DNA of 64,000 nt from Geothrix edaphica (lineage in GTDB: Bacteria > Acidobacteriota > Holophagae > Holophagales > Holophagaceae): NCBI RefSeq assembly GCF_030268045.1, contig NZ_BSDC01000002.1:186001-250000 (forward strand), read 5' to 3'. Positions 9,531 through 16,654 of the stretch are shown here, piece by piece. Position numbers and translations under genes: made by a program. Each line of letters begins with the position of its first letter. Position 1 is the first letter of the stretch. The notes beneath the pieces are model-generated. The model was not told where the DNA came from and did not search any database. It worked only from the letters and a program-made list of their open reading frames with translations.

Positions 9531-10772
9531 CTAGTCCTTGTCCTGCACGCCCAGCCCCGCGCCCTGGAGGTGCCGCGGCAGGGGCGCCGCGCCCTGGGCG
9601 CTGAACGGCGCGCCGGCGGGAGCCGCGGCCTTGGGCGCCGCGGGCCGCACGCCCGGCTGGGACTGGATGGTCTGCATCTGCTCGGCGGTGGCGAACTGCT
9701 CCAGGCGGGCCAGCTGCTCGGGGGAGGGGAAGCCCTCGTAGCGCACCCGTCGGGGCCCCCAGATGGCCACCCCCTCGCCACGGATCTCGTGCATGCGCGG
9801 CAGCGACTGCCGCCAGAAGATGCCCAGCGGCGCGCCATCCTGGCCGGCAAAGCCGATGAGGTCGGTCTCGGGGAGCAGCACCGGCGCCCCGGCGGCCCAG
9901 GTGGCCATGGTGAGCGGCTTGCCCTGGCCCGTCTTCAGCATGAGCACCGGAGCCGGGCGCCCCAGGGCGGGATCCAGGTCCTTCTCCTGGGTCCGCAGGG
10001 CTTCCAGCAGGTCCAGGTGCTTGAGTTCCTTCTGCGGCGCGGACATGGGATGGGGATCCTGGAGCCGGGCGGTCACCAGCTTGTCGCCGATGCGCTCCAG
10101 CACGGCCAGCTGGAGGACGGTCCCCCCGGCCTGGCCCGTGGCCTGGATGACGCGGCCCACCTCGTCCATGAGCTTGGGCAGCAGGATTTGGGGCGCCGCC
10201 AGGAGGGTGCCAGCGGTGGGGATGGCGATGAAGGGGTGCTGATCCTTGAAGAGCCCGTGCCAGATCTCCGGCAGCAGCAGGCGGGCCGCATCGGCCCCGT
10301 CGCGCCAGGGGCCGCGGTAGATGCCCGAGGGCAGCCGCAGGAAGGCACCTTCGCTGCGCCGGCGGAGGTGGTCCAGGGCCAGGTCCAGCACATCGTCGAC
10401 GGGCTGGTCCCAGAGCCGCAGCCAGGCGGCGGGCATCACCACGTCACCCACGCGGATGCGCTGGCTCAGGCCGTCGATGAAGCCGCGGCTCCAGCGGCCC
10501 TCGCGCTCGGCCTGCCAGGTGGGCACGAGCTCCGGCAGCAGGTGGTCCTGGGCGTCGATCCAGGGTTCCGGCAGGGGCAGGCCCTGGCGGTGGACCTCCT
10601 GCACGGCGTCCGCCCAGGCTTCGCGCTCCTCGGCCTTCCGGTGGGCCTCGAAGGCCGGCACCAGGGCCTCCAGCCCCGGCATCGGCGGCACGCCCCGGGC
10701 CTCCAGCAGGGCCTCGAGCCCCGGGAGGGGCGCCTCGTCGGCGCGGGAACGGAATCGGTCGAAAAAGCCCAT
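9531..10772 (-). CDS. Conserved hypothetical cytosolic protein
   Basis: 413 aa, no signal peptide, no transmembrane segment, no motif I can tie to a function. It starts MGFFDRFRS, a basic amphipathic N-terminus, and has Leu/Glu/Ala-rich helices in the first third. The middle holds FIAIPTAGTLLAAP, and the last 40 residues are Ala/Pro/Gly-rich and probably disordered. The ATG at 10772 is chosen over one nine codons upstream because the family-like start MGFFDRF follows it. It is divergent from moaA across about 60 bp, so both promoters share that gap. Confidence 0.75.
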   Translation of the reverse strand: MGFFDRFRSRADEAPLPGLEALLEARGVPPMPGLEALVPAFEAHRKAEEREAWADAVQEVHRQGLPLPEPWIDAQDHLLPELVPTWQAEREGRWSRGFIDGLSQRIRVGDVVMPAAWLRLWDQPVDDVLDLALDHLRRRSEGAFLRLPSGIYRGPWRDGADAARLLLPEIWHGLFKDQHPFIAIPTAGTLLAAPQILLPKLMDEVGRVIQATGQAGGTVLQLAVLERIGDKLVTARLQDPHPMSAPQKELKHLDLLEALRTQEKDLDPALGRPAPVLMLKTGQGKPLTMATWAAGAPVLLPETDLIGFAGQDGAPLGIFWRQSLPRMHEIRGEGVAIWGPRRVRYEGFPSPEQLARLEQFATAEQMQTIQSQPGVRPAAPKAAAPAGAPFSAQGAAPLPRHLQGAGLGVQDKD

Positions 10773-10831
10773 TTTCTGCGGTCCAATCAAACAGTCCATT
10801 CTGACGCAGGAAACGAATTTATGCTTGGGGA

Positions 10832-11836
10832 ATGGAGCCTCGCGACACTCTGGGCCGCCCCCTCAAGGCGCTGCGCATTTCGGTCACCGACCGATGCAAC
10901 TTCCGCTGCACCTACTGCATGCCCAAGGAGGTCTTCGGGCCGGACTACGCCTTCCTCCCCCGGGAGGCCCTGCTCAGCTTCGAGGAGATCACGCGGCTGG
11001 TGCGGGTCTTCACCGGCCTGGGCGTCACCAAGGTCCGCCTCACCGGCGGTGAGCCCCTCATGCGCCGGGAGCTGCCTGCCCTGGTGCGGATGCTCGCCGG
11101 GGTGCCCGGCCTCGAGGACCTGGCCCTCACCACCAACGGCGCCCTCCTGCCCGAGCTGGCCCCCGCACTGAAGGCCGCGGGCCTCCGGCGGCTCACCATG
11201 AGCCTCGACACCCTCCGCCCCGAGCGCTTCCGCGCCATCAGCGACACGGACCTGCCCCTGGAGCGCGTGCTGGCGGGGCTGGAGGCCGCCCGGGCCGCCG
11301 GCTTCGGCCCCGTCAAGCTCAACTGCGTCCTCAAGCGCGGCGTCAACGACGACGAGATCCTCGAGCTGGCGGCCTTCGCCCGGGAGGGTGGCCACACCCT
11401 GCGCTTCATCGAGTTCATGGACGTGGGCACCACCAACGGCTGGCAGATGGAGGCGGTGGTCCCCGCCGCCCAGGTGCGCCGGATCCTCGAATCCCGCTGG
11501 CCCATCGAGCCCCTGGAGACCGGGGAGGACGCGGTGGCCCGGACCTGGCGCTACCGGGACGGCCAGGGTGAGATCGGCCTCATCGCCTCCGTCACGGCCC
11601 CCTTCTGCCGGGGTTGCGACCGGGCCCGCCTGTCCGCCGAGGGCCGCCTCTACACCTGCCTCTTCGCAGGCCAGAGCCTGGACCTGAAGACCTTCCTCCG
11701 CAGCGGCCACGGCGATGCCGACCTGGCCGCGCTCCTCGCCTTCCACTGGAAGCGCCGGGGCGACCACTATTCCGAGATCCGGCACGGCGCCACGCCCAAC
11801 CTGCCCAAGGTGGAGATGTCCCGCATCGGGGGGTAG
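10832..11836 (+). CDS. moaA: GTP 3',8-cyclase MoaA
   Basis: Radical-SAM enzyme that starts molybdenum cofactor synthesis by converting GTP to the cyclic pterin precursor; 334 aa. The SAM cluster ligands are Cys22, Cys26 and Cys29 (CNFRCTYC), and the second cluster uses the C-terminal CRGCD plus the Cys about 14 residues later. The protein ends in Gly-Gly, as MoaA must. It supplies the cofactor needed by the two nitrate-reductase-type molybdoenzymes later in the window, although no other moa gene is nearby. Confidence 0.97.
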   Translation: MEPRDTLGRPLKALRISVTDRCNFRCTYCMPKEVFGPDYAFLPREALLSFEEITRLVRVFTGLGVTKVRLTGGEPLMRRELPALVRMLAGVPGLEDLALTTNGALLPELAPALKAAGLRRLTMSLDTLRPERFRAISDTDLPLERVLAGLEAARAAGFGPVKLNCVLKRGVNDDEILELAAFAREGGHTLRFIEFMDVGTTNGWQMEAVVPAAQVRRILESRWPIEPLETGEDAVARTWRYRDGQGEIGLIASVTAPFCRGCDRARLSAEGRLYTCLFAGQSLDLKTFLRSGHGDADLAALLAFHWKRRGDHYSEIRHGATPNLPKVEMSRIGG

Positions 11837-11845
11837 GATTCCCTC

Positions 11846-12832
11846 ATGCCCACCCGACAGCTCCTCGCCACCCTGCTCCTGACCGCCCTCCTCGGCGCCG
11901 CCCCGCCCGCGGCCGTCGTCCACGGCGGCGCCGGCAGCCCTAGATCCCGCATGGACGGGACGGACCCGGCGGCGGTGAAGGCCCTGGCCACCCTGAAGGC
12001 CGGCGGTTCTGCCCTGGAGGCCGCCCTGGCCGGCGTGGTGGTGCTGGAGAATGATCCCCGCTTCAACGCGGGCACCGGCGCCAACATCCGCCTGGACGGC
12101 AAGACCATCCAGATGGACGCCGCCTGCATGGACGGCGCCACCGGCGGCTTCGGCGCCGTGGCCGCCATCGAGCGCGTGAAGAACCCGGTGCTCGTGGCCC
12201 GCAAGGTCATGGACACCCCCCACATCCTCATCGTGGGCGAGGGTGCCACCCGCTTCGCCCGGGCCATGGGCTTCCCCGACTACGACCCCACCTGCACCGA
12301 GAACAGGGCCCGCTTCCAGCGCGTGCAGGCCATCCTCAAGGGTTCCGACCCCCGCCAGCTCGAGGCCTGGAAGCGCTACGACTGGAAGAAGGCCTGGAAC
12401 TTCCCCACACCCCTGAAGGAGGCGCTGGGCTCGCCCGACACCGTGGGCTGCGTCACCCGGGACGCGAAGGGGAACTTCGCCGCGGCCATCAGCACCGGCG
12501 GCACCACCATCACCTTCTACGGCCGCGTGGGCGATGTGCCCATGTTCGGTGCGGGCATCTACGCCGGCCCCAAGGGCGCCGTGGCCTGCACGGGCAATGG
12601 CGAGGACATCGTCAAGCACCTGGTGGCCAAGGCCGCCTACGACCTGCTGGCCCAGGGCCTCCCCGCCCAGGAGGCCGTGGACCGCACCCTGGCCGCCTTC
12701 CCCGCCACCATCGACCTGGGCCTGGTGGCCGTGGGCCCCGCCACCACCGGCGGCGGCTGCAACTACTCCCCCGAGAAGAAGGCCTTCGTGACGGACTATC
12801 GGAACCAGATGGCGTGGAGCGTGCGGGAGTAG
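11846..12832 (+). CDS. Isoaspartyl peptidase/L-asparaginase (plant-type, Ntn hydrolase)
   Basis: Autoprocessing threonine hydrolase of 328 aa that cleaves isoaspartyl dipeptides and asparagine. The N-terminal 23 residues form a likely signal peptide, so it acts in the periplasm. The HGGAG motif (26-30) precedes the alpha subunit, and the nucleophile is Thr199 in the DTVGCVTRD motif, where autocleavage makes the beta subunit. The GTG-free ATG at 11846 lies 9 bp after moaA and may be co-transcribed with it. Its stop abuts the end of the convergent DAHP synthase gene with no gap. Confidence 0.92.
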   Translation: MPTRQLLATLLLTALLGAAPPAAVVHGGAGSPRSRMDGTDPAAVKALATLKAGGSALEAALAGVVVLENDPRFNAGTGANIRLDGKTIQMDAACMDGATGGFGAVAAIERVKNPVLVARKVMDTPHILIVGEGATRFARAMGFPDYDPTCTENRARFQRVQAILKGSDPRQLEAWKRYDWKKAWNFPTPLKEALGSPDTVGCVTRDAKGNFAAAISTGGTTITFYGRVGDVPMFGAGIYAGPKGAVACTGNGEDIVKHLVAKAAYDLLAQGLPAQEAVDRTLAAFPATIDLGLVAVGPATTGGGCNYSPEKKAFVTDYRNQMAWSVRE

Positions 12833-14161
12833 TCAGGCCCTCCGCATCATCTGGGCAATGAGGAACGCCATCTCCAAACTCTGGCTGCGGTTGAGGCGGG
12901 GGTCGCAGCCGCTCTTGTAGGCACGCTCCAGGCCGGCCTCGTCGAGGCCCTCGACGCCGCCCGTGCACTCGGTGACGGGCTCGCCGGTGAGCTCGAAGTG
13001 GACGGCCCGCAGCCTTGACCCATGGGTGCGGTGGAGGTCGGCCACCTCGCGCAGCTCCTGGAGGATGTCCCCGAAGGCCCGCGTCTTCAACCCCCCGGCG
13101 GTGGTGCGGCCATTGCCGTGCATGGGGTCGCAGCTCCACAGCACGGGGTGGCCCTCGGCCCGGGCGGCTTCGATGAGGCCTGGCAACACACGCCCGGCCT
13201 TGCCGGCGCCGAAGCGGGTGATGAGGGTGAGGCGGCCCGGCTGGCGCTGGGGATCCAGCTTGGACAGGACCTGTCGCAATTCCTCCGGCGTCATGGCGGC
13301 GCCGACCTTCAGGCCGATGGGGTTCGCCAGGCCGCGGATGTACTCCAGGTGGGCGCCGTCCAGCTGGCGGGTGCGCTCGCCGATCCAGAGGAAGTGCGCG
13401 CCCAGGTTGTAGTGGGCCCCCTTCTCCGGCGCCCAGCGCGTGAGGGCCGTCTCGAAGGGCAGGTGCAGGGCCTCATGGCTGGTGAACAGCTCGCCGGTGC
13501 GGAGGTGCTCGGGCAGGCCGCCCAGGCATTTCACGAAGTCGAGGGAGGCCCGCACCTGGTCCAGCGTCTCCAGGTAGTGGCCCGCGTCCTCCCGGCTCCA
13601 GGGCAGGTCCCAGTGCTCCGGGTTGTGCAGGTCCGCGAAGCCGCCGTCCACCAGGGCCCGCAGGTGGTTGAGGGTGGCGGCGGCGCGGTGGTAGGCCTCC
13701 AGCAGGCGCCGGGGATCGGCCTCGCGCTGGTCCGGGTCCACGCCGTTGATGAGGTCGCCCCGGTAGACCGGCACCTCGCGGCCGTCCACCACCTCCGTGT
13801 CGCCGCTGCGGGGCTTGGCGTACTGGCCGGCGATGCGGCCCAGGTGGATGACGCCCGTGCGGCCGCCGTGGGTGATGAGCACGGACATCTGGAGCAGCAC
13901 CCGGAGCTTGTCCTGGATGATGGCGCCCCGGCAGTCGGCGAAGGCCTCGGCGCAGTCGCCGCCCTGGAGGAGGAAGCGTTTCCCCGCGGCGGCCTCGGCG
14001 ATCAGGGCGCGCAGGTGATCCACCTCCTCGGCCACCACCAGGGGCGGCAGCTCCCGCAGCTCCGCCAGGGCCGCGTCCACGGCTGCGGCATCGCGGTAGC
14101 GCGGCTGCTGGGCCGCGGGCAGGCCGCGCCAGGAATCGGGCGTCCAGGCCAGGCCGGTCAT
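12833..14161 (-). CDS. aroG: Class II 3-deoxy-7-phosphoheptulonate (DAHP) synthase
   Basis: First enzyme of the shikimate pathway, joining phosphoenolpyruvate and erythrose 4-phosphate; 442 aa, the class II (plant/Mycobacterium) length. The metal-binding LLQGGDCAEAF (64-74) and the CDPMHGNG segment near the C-terminus are diagnostic. The start codon overlaps the pheA stop (ATGA at 14158-14161), so the two are translationally coupled. Both genes sit downstream of a phenylalanine leader attenuator, which would link flux entry to phenylalanine supply. The class I aroF/G/H type is excluded by the motifs. Confidence 0.95.
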   Translation of the reverse strand: MTGLAWTPDSWRGLPAAQQPRYRDAAAVDAALAELRELPPLVVAEEVDHLRALIAEAAAGKRFLLQGGDCAEAFADCRGAIIQDKLRVLLQMSVLITHGGRTGVIHLGRIAGQYAKPRSGDTEVVDGREVPVYRGDLINGVDPDQREADPRRLLEAYHRAAATLNHLRALVDGGFADLHNPEHWDLPWSREDAGHYLETLDQVRASLDFVKCLGGLPEHLRTGELFTSHEALHLPFETALTRWAPEKGAHYNLGAHFLWIGERTRQLDGAHLEYIRGLANPIGLKVGAAMTPEELRQVLSKLDPQRQPGRLTLITRFGAGKAGRVLPGLIEAARAEGHPVLWSCDPMHGNGRTTAGGLKTRAFGDILQELREVADLHRTHGSRLRAVHFELTGEPVTECTGGVEGLDEAGLERAYKSGCDPRLNRSQSLEMAFLIAQMMRRA

Positions 14162-15255
14162 CGTGCCACCTCCATGGCCCGCGGATAGCTGCCCAGCACC
14201 TTGAGGGAGGCGCAGGCCCCCCGCAGCTCGACCAGGGCCTCGGCCATGGAGGGCTCTTCCGCATGGCCCTCCACATCCAGGAAGAAGGCGTACTCCCAGA
14301 GCTTGCGCCGGGTGGGCCGGCTCTGGATGCGGCTGAGGTTGAGGCCCCGGCGGGCCAGGGGCTCCAGCAGGCGCAGCAGGGCGCCGGGACCGTCCTGGGC
14401 CATGGCCAGCAGGGTGGTGCGGTCGCGGCCCGTGGGCTCGGCGGACTTGGGGCCCAGCACCAGGAAGCGGGTGGCGTTGGCGGCCAGGTCCTGGATCTTC
14501 GTCTCCGCCACGCGGAGGCCGAAGAGGTCCGCGGCCAGCTCCGAGGCCACGGCGGCGCCCTCGGCATCCTCCCGGGCCAGGCGGGCGGCTTCTGACGTGG
14601 AGGGGGCCTCGATGCGGTCCGCCCCCGAGAGGTGCGTCTCCAGCCAGCGGCGGCACTGGCCCAGGGCCTGGGGGTGGGAATAGACCCGCCGCACGCCGGC
14701 CAGGTCTAGGCCGGGCCGCAGCAGCAGGGCCTGGTCCACGGCCAGGAGGATCTCCGCGCAGATGGCCAGGGGGCTGTCGAGGAAGGCATCGAGCGTGGAG
14801 TCCACCGCGCCCTCGGTGGCGTTCTCCACGGGCACCACGCCATAGTCGGCGCGCTGGCGCTCCACGGCCTGGAACACGGCCTGGATGGTGCCCTGGGGCA
14901 GGGACTGGCTGGAGCCCCCGAACTGGTGCCGGGCCGCCAGGTGGGTGAAGGTGCCCTCGGGACCGAGGAAGGCCACCCGCAGCGGCTTCTCCAGGCTGAG
15001 GCAGGCGCTCATGATCTCCTGGAAGACCGTGCGCACCGCCGGCGCCGGGAAGGGCCCGGGGCTGGCGGCCTCCAGGCGGGCCAGCACCTCCCGCTCCCGG
15101 GCCGGGGCGTGGAAGAGGGCCTCGGGTGCGGCGGCGGCCTTGAGTCGGCCCACTTCGCCAGCCAGGGCGGCCCGGCGGTTCAGCAGGGCCAGCACCTGGT
15201 CGTCCACGGCATCGATGGCCTGCCGGAGGCCGGGGAGGGACGGGAGCTCGGTCAT
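14158..15255 (-). CDS. pheA: Bifunctional chorismate mutase/prephenate dehydratase
   Basis: Converts chorismate to prephenate and then phenylpyruvate in phenylalanine synthesis; 365 aa. An AroQ chorismate mutase helix bundle (about 1-88) precedes the dehydratase domain (about 91-270, with FLGPEGTFTH and the catalytic TRF of NATRFLVLG). A C-terminal ACT domain (about 285-360) carries the QSRPTRRKLWEY allosteric phenylalanine site. It is first in an operon with the class II DAHP synthase. Upstream are a Phe-rich leader peptide and a terminator hairpin, so expression is probably attenuated by charged tRNA-Phe in addition to ACT feedback. Confidence 0.96.
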   Translation of the reverse strand: MTELPSLPGLRQAIDAVDDQVLALLNRRAALAGEVGRLKAAAAPEALFHAPAREREVLARLEAASPGPFPAPAVRTVFQEIMSACLSLEKPLRVAFLGPEGTFTHLAARHQFGGSSQSLPQGTIQAVFQAVERQRADYGVVPVENATEGAVDSTLDAFLDSPLAICAEILLAVDQALLLRPGLDLAGVRRVYSHPQALGQCRRWLETHLSGADRIEAPSTSEAARLAREDAEGAAVASELAADLFGLRVAETKIQDLAANATRFLVLGPKSAEPTGRDRTTLLAMAQDGPGALLRLLEPLARRGLNLSRIQSRPTRRKLWEYAFFLDVEGHAEEPSMAEALVELRGACASLKVLGSYPRAMEVAR

Positions 15256-15274
15256 GGTGGACTCCTGATATGCG

Positions 15275-15303
15275 AAAACCCCCGAGCCTGACGGTCTCGG
15301 GGG
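15275..15303 (-). terminator. Transcription attenuator (terminator hairpin) of the pheA-aroG operon
   Basis: On the minus strand an 8-bp perfect stem, CCCCCGAG (15303-15296) and CTCGGGGG (15286-15279), with a 9-nt loop, is followed by TTTT (15278-15275). It lies 25 nt after the stop of a Phe-rich leader peptide and 20 nt before the pheA start, so it must be read through for pheA expression. Confidence 0.85.
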
Positions 15304-15327
15304 CGATGGTTCGAAGCGGTTCCGGTT

Positions 15328-15393
15328 CTAGACGCCGCCTACCCTCGCACCCGGGGTGCGAAAGCTAAAGAAGAAGGCGCGGGAGAGGGTCAT
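15328..15393 (-). CDS. Phenylalanine leader peptide (pheL-like)
   Basis: A 21-residue reading frame, MTLSRAFFFSFRTPGARVGG plus a final Val, with four Phe codons in a five-codon window (15361-15375), placed directly before the terminator hairpin ahead of pheA. This is the arrangement of the E. coli pheL attenuator: ribosome stalling at the Phe codons when tRNA-Phe is uncharged should block the terminator. The palindrome CGCACCCCGGGTGCG just after the Phe codons could be the pause hairpin. An AAGG lies about 13 nt before the ATG, a weak ribosome-binding site. Inference from sequence only. Confidence 0.8.
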   Translation of the reverse strand: MTLSRAFFFSFRTPGARVGGV

Positions 15394-15439
15394 CACGGTC
15401 TGGATACCTTGACGGAAAAGGCCTGGACCTGCAAGGGAA

Positions 15440-15886
15440 TCAAGCCCCGAGATGGGCCAGCGCCTCCGCCAGGCAGGCGGCCCAGACCTCATCCGGCGTC
15501 TCCTCCAGGAAGAACTCCACGGCGTGGCCCGCGGGCCGGGCCTCGGGATGCTGGGACCAGGCCTCGAAGAGGGCGTCCAGGGGGGCGGCGTCGAGGGGGT
15601 TGTGGCGGAACTTGTGGGACTTCCGGGTGCGGTCCGGCTCGGGCCCGCGCAGGCAGACGCCCTCCCGCCGCGTGGCCACGAAGGTGAAGGCCTGGACCCA
15701 CTTGCCGTCCATGAGCTGGTTGAAGTGGAGGAAGGCGCCATGGTGGCTGCGGGAATAGTCGAACACGCGATGCTTCCCCCGCCACTTGGCCGTCCAGAGG
15801 GTCAGCAGGGCCTCCAGCCGGGCCCGCTCCGAAGGGTGCTTCAGGCAGCCCTGGGCGTAGGGCAGGAACTCGTCGAGCAGGTCCAC
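15440..15886 (-). CDS. Small conserved hypothetical protein
   Basis: 148 aa with a GTG start at 15886, chosen because GGAGG lies 7 nt upstream; an in-frame ATG at 15952 gives an unlikely Gly/Arg-rich extension and crowds the divergent response-regulator gene. No signal peptide or membrane segment. The sequence is rich in Trp, His and Phe (for example WTAKWRGKHRVFDYSRSHHG and FNQLMDGKW) and I recognise no family. It lies 46 bp upstream of the Phe leader peptide on the same strand and could be transcribed into it. Confidence 0.6.
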   Translation of the reverse strand: MDLLDEFLPYAQGCLKHPSERARLEALLTLWTAKWRGKHRVFDYSRSHHGAFLHFNQLMDGKWVQAFTFVATRREGVCLRGPEPDRTRKSHKFRHNPLDAAPLDALFEAWSQHPEARPAGHAVEFFLEETPDEVWAACLAEALAHLGA

Positions 15887-15963
15887 AGGGAGGCCTCCGG
15901 GGCCCTCCACCCTACCGCAGCCGGGCCCCCCGCGGGACCGCCGTCCCCCCAAAGACCGCTACC

Positions 15964-16512
15964 ATGGGACCTGCCCCGGTCCCCATGTTGCCGCCCCCTG
16001 CCCCCACCGCCCCTGAACGACCCCTTCCCGGGGCCTCGCGGCTGCTGGCCCTGGCCAGGGCGGTCTGGTCCCGGCTGGGAGGGCCGGTCCCGGCCCCGGC
16101 GGCCGGACTCACCCCCTCAGCGGGCGGCACCATCCTGGTGGTGGACGACGAGCCCATCGTCCGGGAGTTGAGTCGCATCGGCCTGGAACGAGGTGGGTTC
16201 CGTGTCCTGGAGGCCCGGGATGGCCTGGAGGCGGTGGAGCTCTTCCGCACCCGCCGGGAGAGTGTGGATCTGGTGCTGCTGGACATGACCATGCCCCGCA
16301 TGGGCGGAGCCGAGGCCTTCCGGCGGATCCGGGAGCTGGCCCCCGGAATCCGGGTTCTCCTCACCAGCGGCTACACCCGGGCGGAGTCCATGGAAGACCT
16401 GGCCGACCTGCCCCCGGACGGTTTCCTCCAGAAGCCCTTCCGGGTGCGCCAGCTGGTGATCAAGGTCCAGGAGCTCCTCGGCGGGCAGGAGTCGAATTTT
16501 ACAATCAAATAA
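15964..16512 (+). CDS. Single-domain response regulator (CheY-like receiver) with Pro-rich N-terminus
   Basis: 182 aa. The first 53 residues are Pro/Ala-rich with no fold; the receiver domain follows (about 56-175). The acidic pair is Asp61-Asp62, the phosphoacceptor Asp107 (LLDMTMP), the switch residues Thr134/Ser135 and Lys157 (QKPF). There is no output domain, and no histidine kinase gene is adjacent. It precedes the Nfn-type fusion gene by 142 bp, but the CRP-like box in that gap suggests a separate promoter. It resembles the receiver domains found at the end of hybrid kinases. Confidence 0.88.
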   Translation: MGPAPVPMLPPPAPTAPERPLPGASRLLALARAVWSRLGGPVPAPAAGLTPSAGGTILVVDDEPIVRELSRIGLERGGFRVLEARDGLEAVELFRTRRESVDLVLLDMTMPRMGGAEAFRRIRELAPGIRVLLTSGYTRAESMEDLADLPPDGFLQKPFRVRQLVIKVQELLGGQESNFTIK

Positions 16513-16563
16513 TCCGTACGGAATGATTCTGGACTCGGCTAAGTCCTTGTGATTCAAGCCTCC

Positions 16564-16579
16564 TGTGGCATGAGTCACA
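16564..16579 (+). promoter_or_regulatory. CRP/FNR-family box upstream of the Nfn-type gene
   Basis: TGTGG-CATGAG-TCACA has the 5-6-5 geometry of CRP/FNR sites and shares the GTCACAAG edge seen, in the same orientation relative to transcription, in the conserved blocks upstream of the decaheme genes. It is centred 83 bp before the start codon. Confidence 0.5.
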
Positions 16580-16654
16580 AGTGGCCCCGATTAGGTTTTT
16601 AGACACAGAAATCCCTCCCAGGACGTCGCATGCTGAACGGATCTGGAGGCGCCC

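Noticed and set aside
10787-12619. 610-residue minus-strand frame across moaA and the asparaginase gene
   Set aside because: Spans two genes whose identity is secure on the other strand; Gly/Ala/His-rich shadow.
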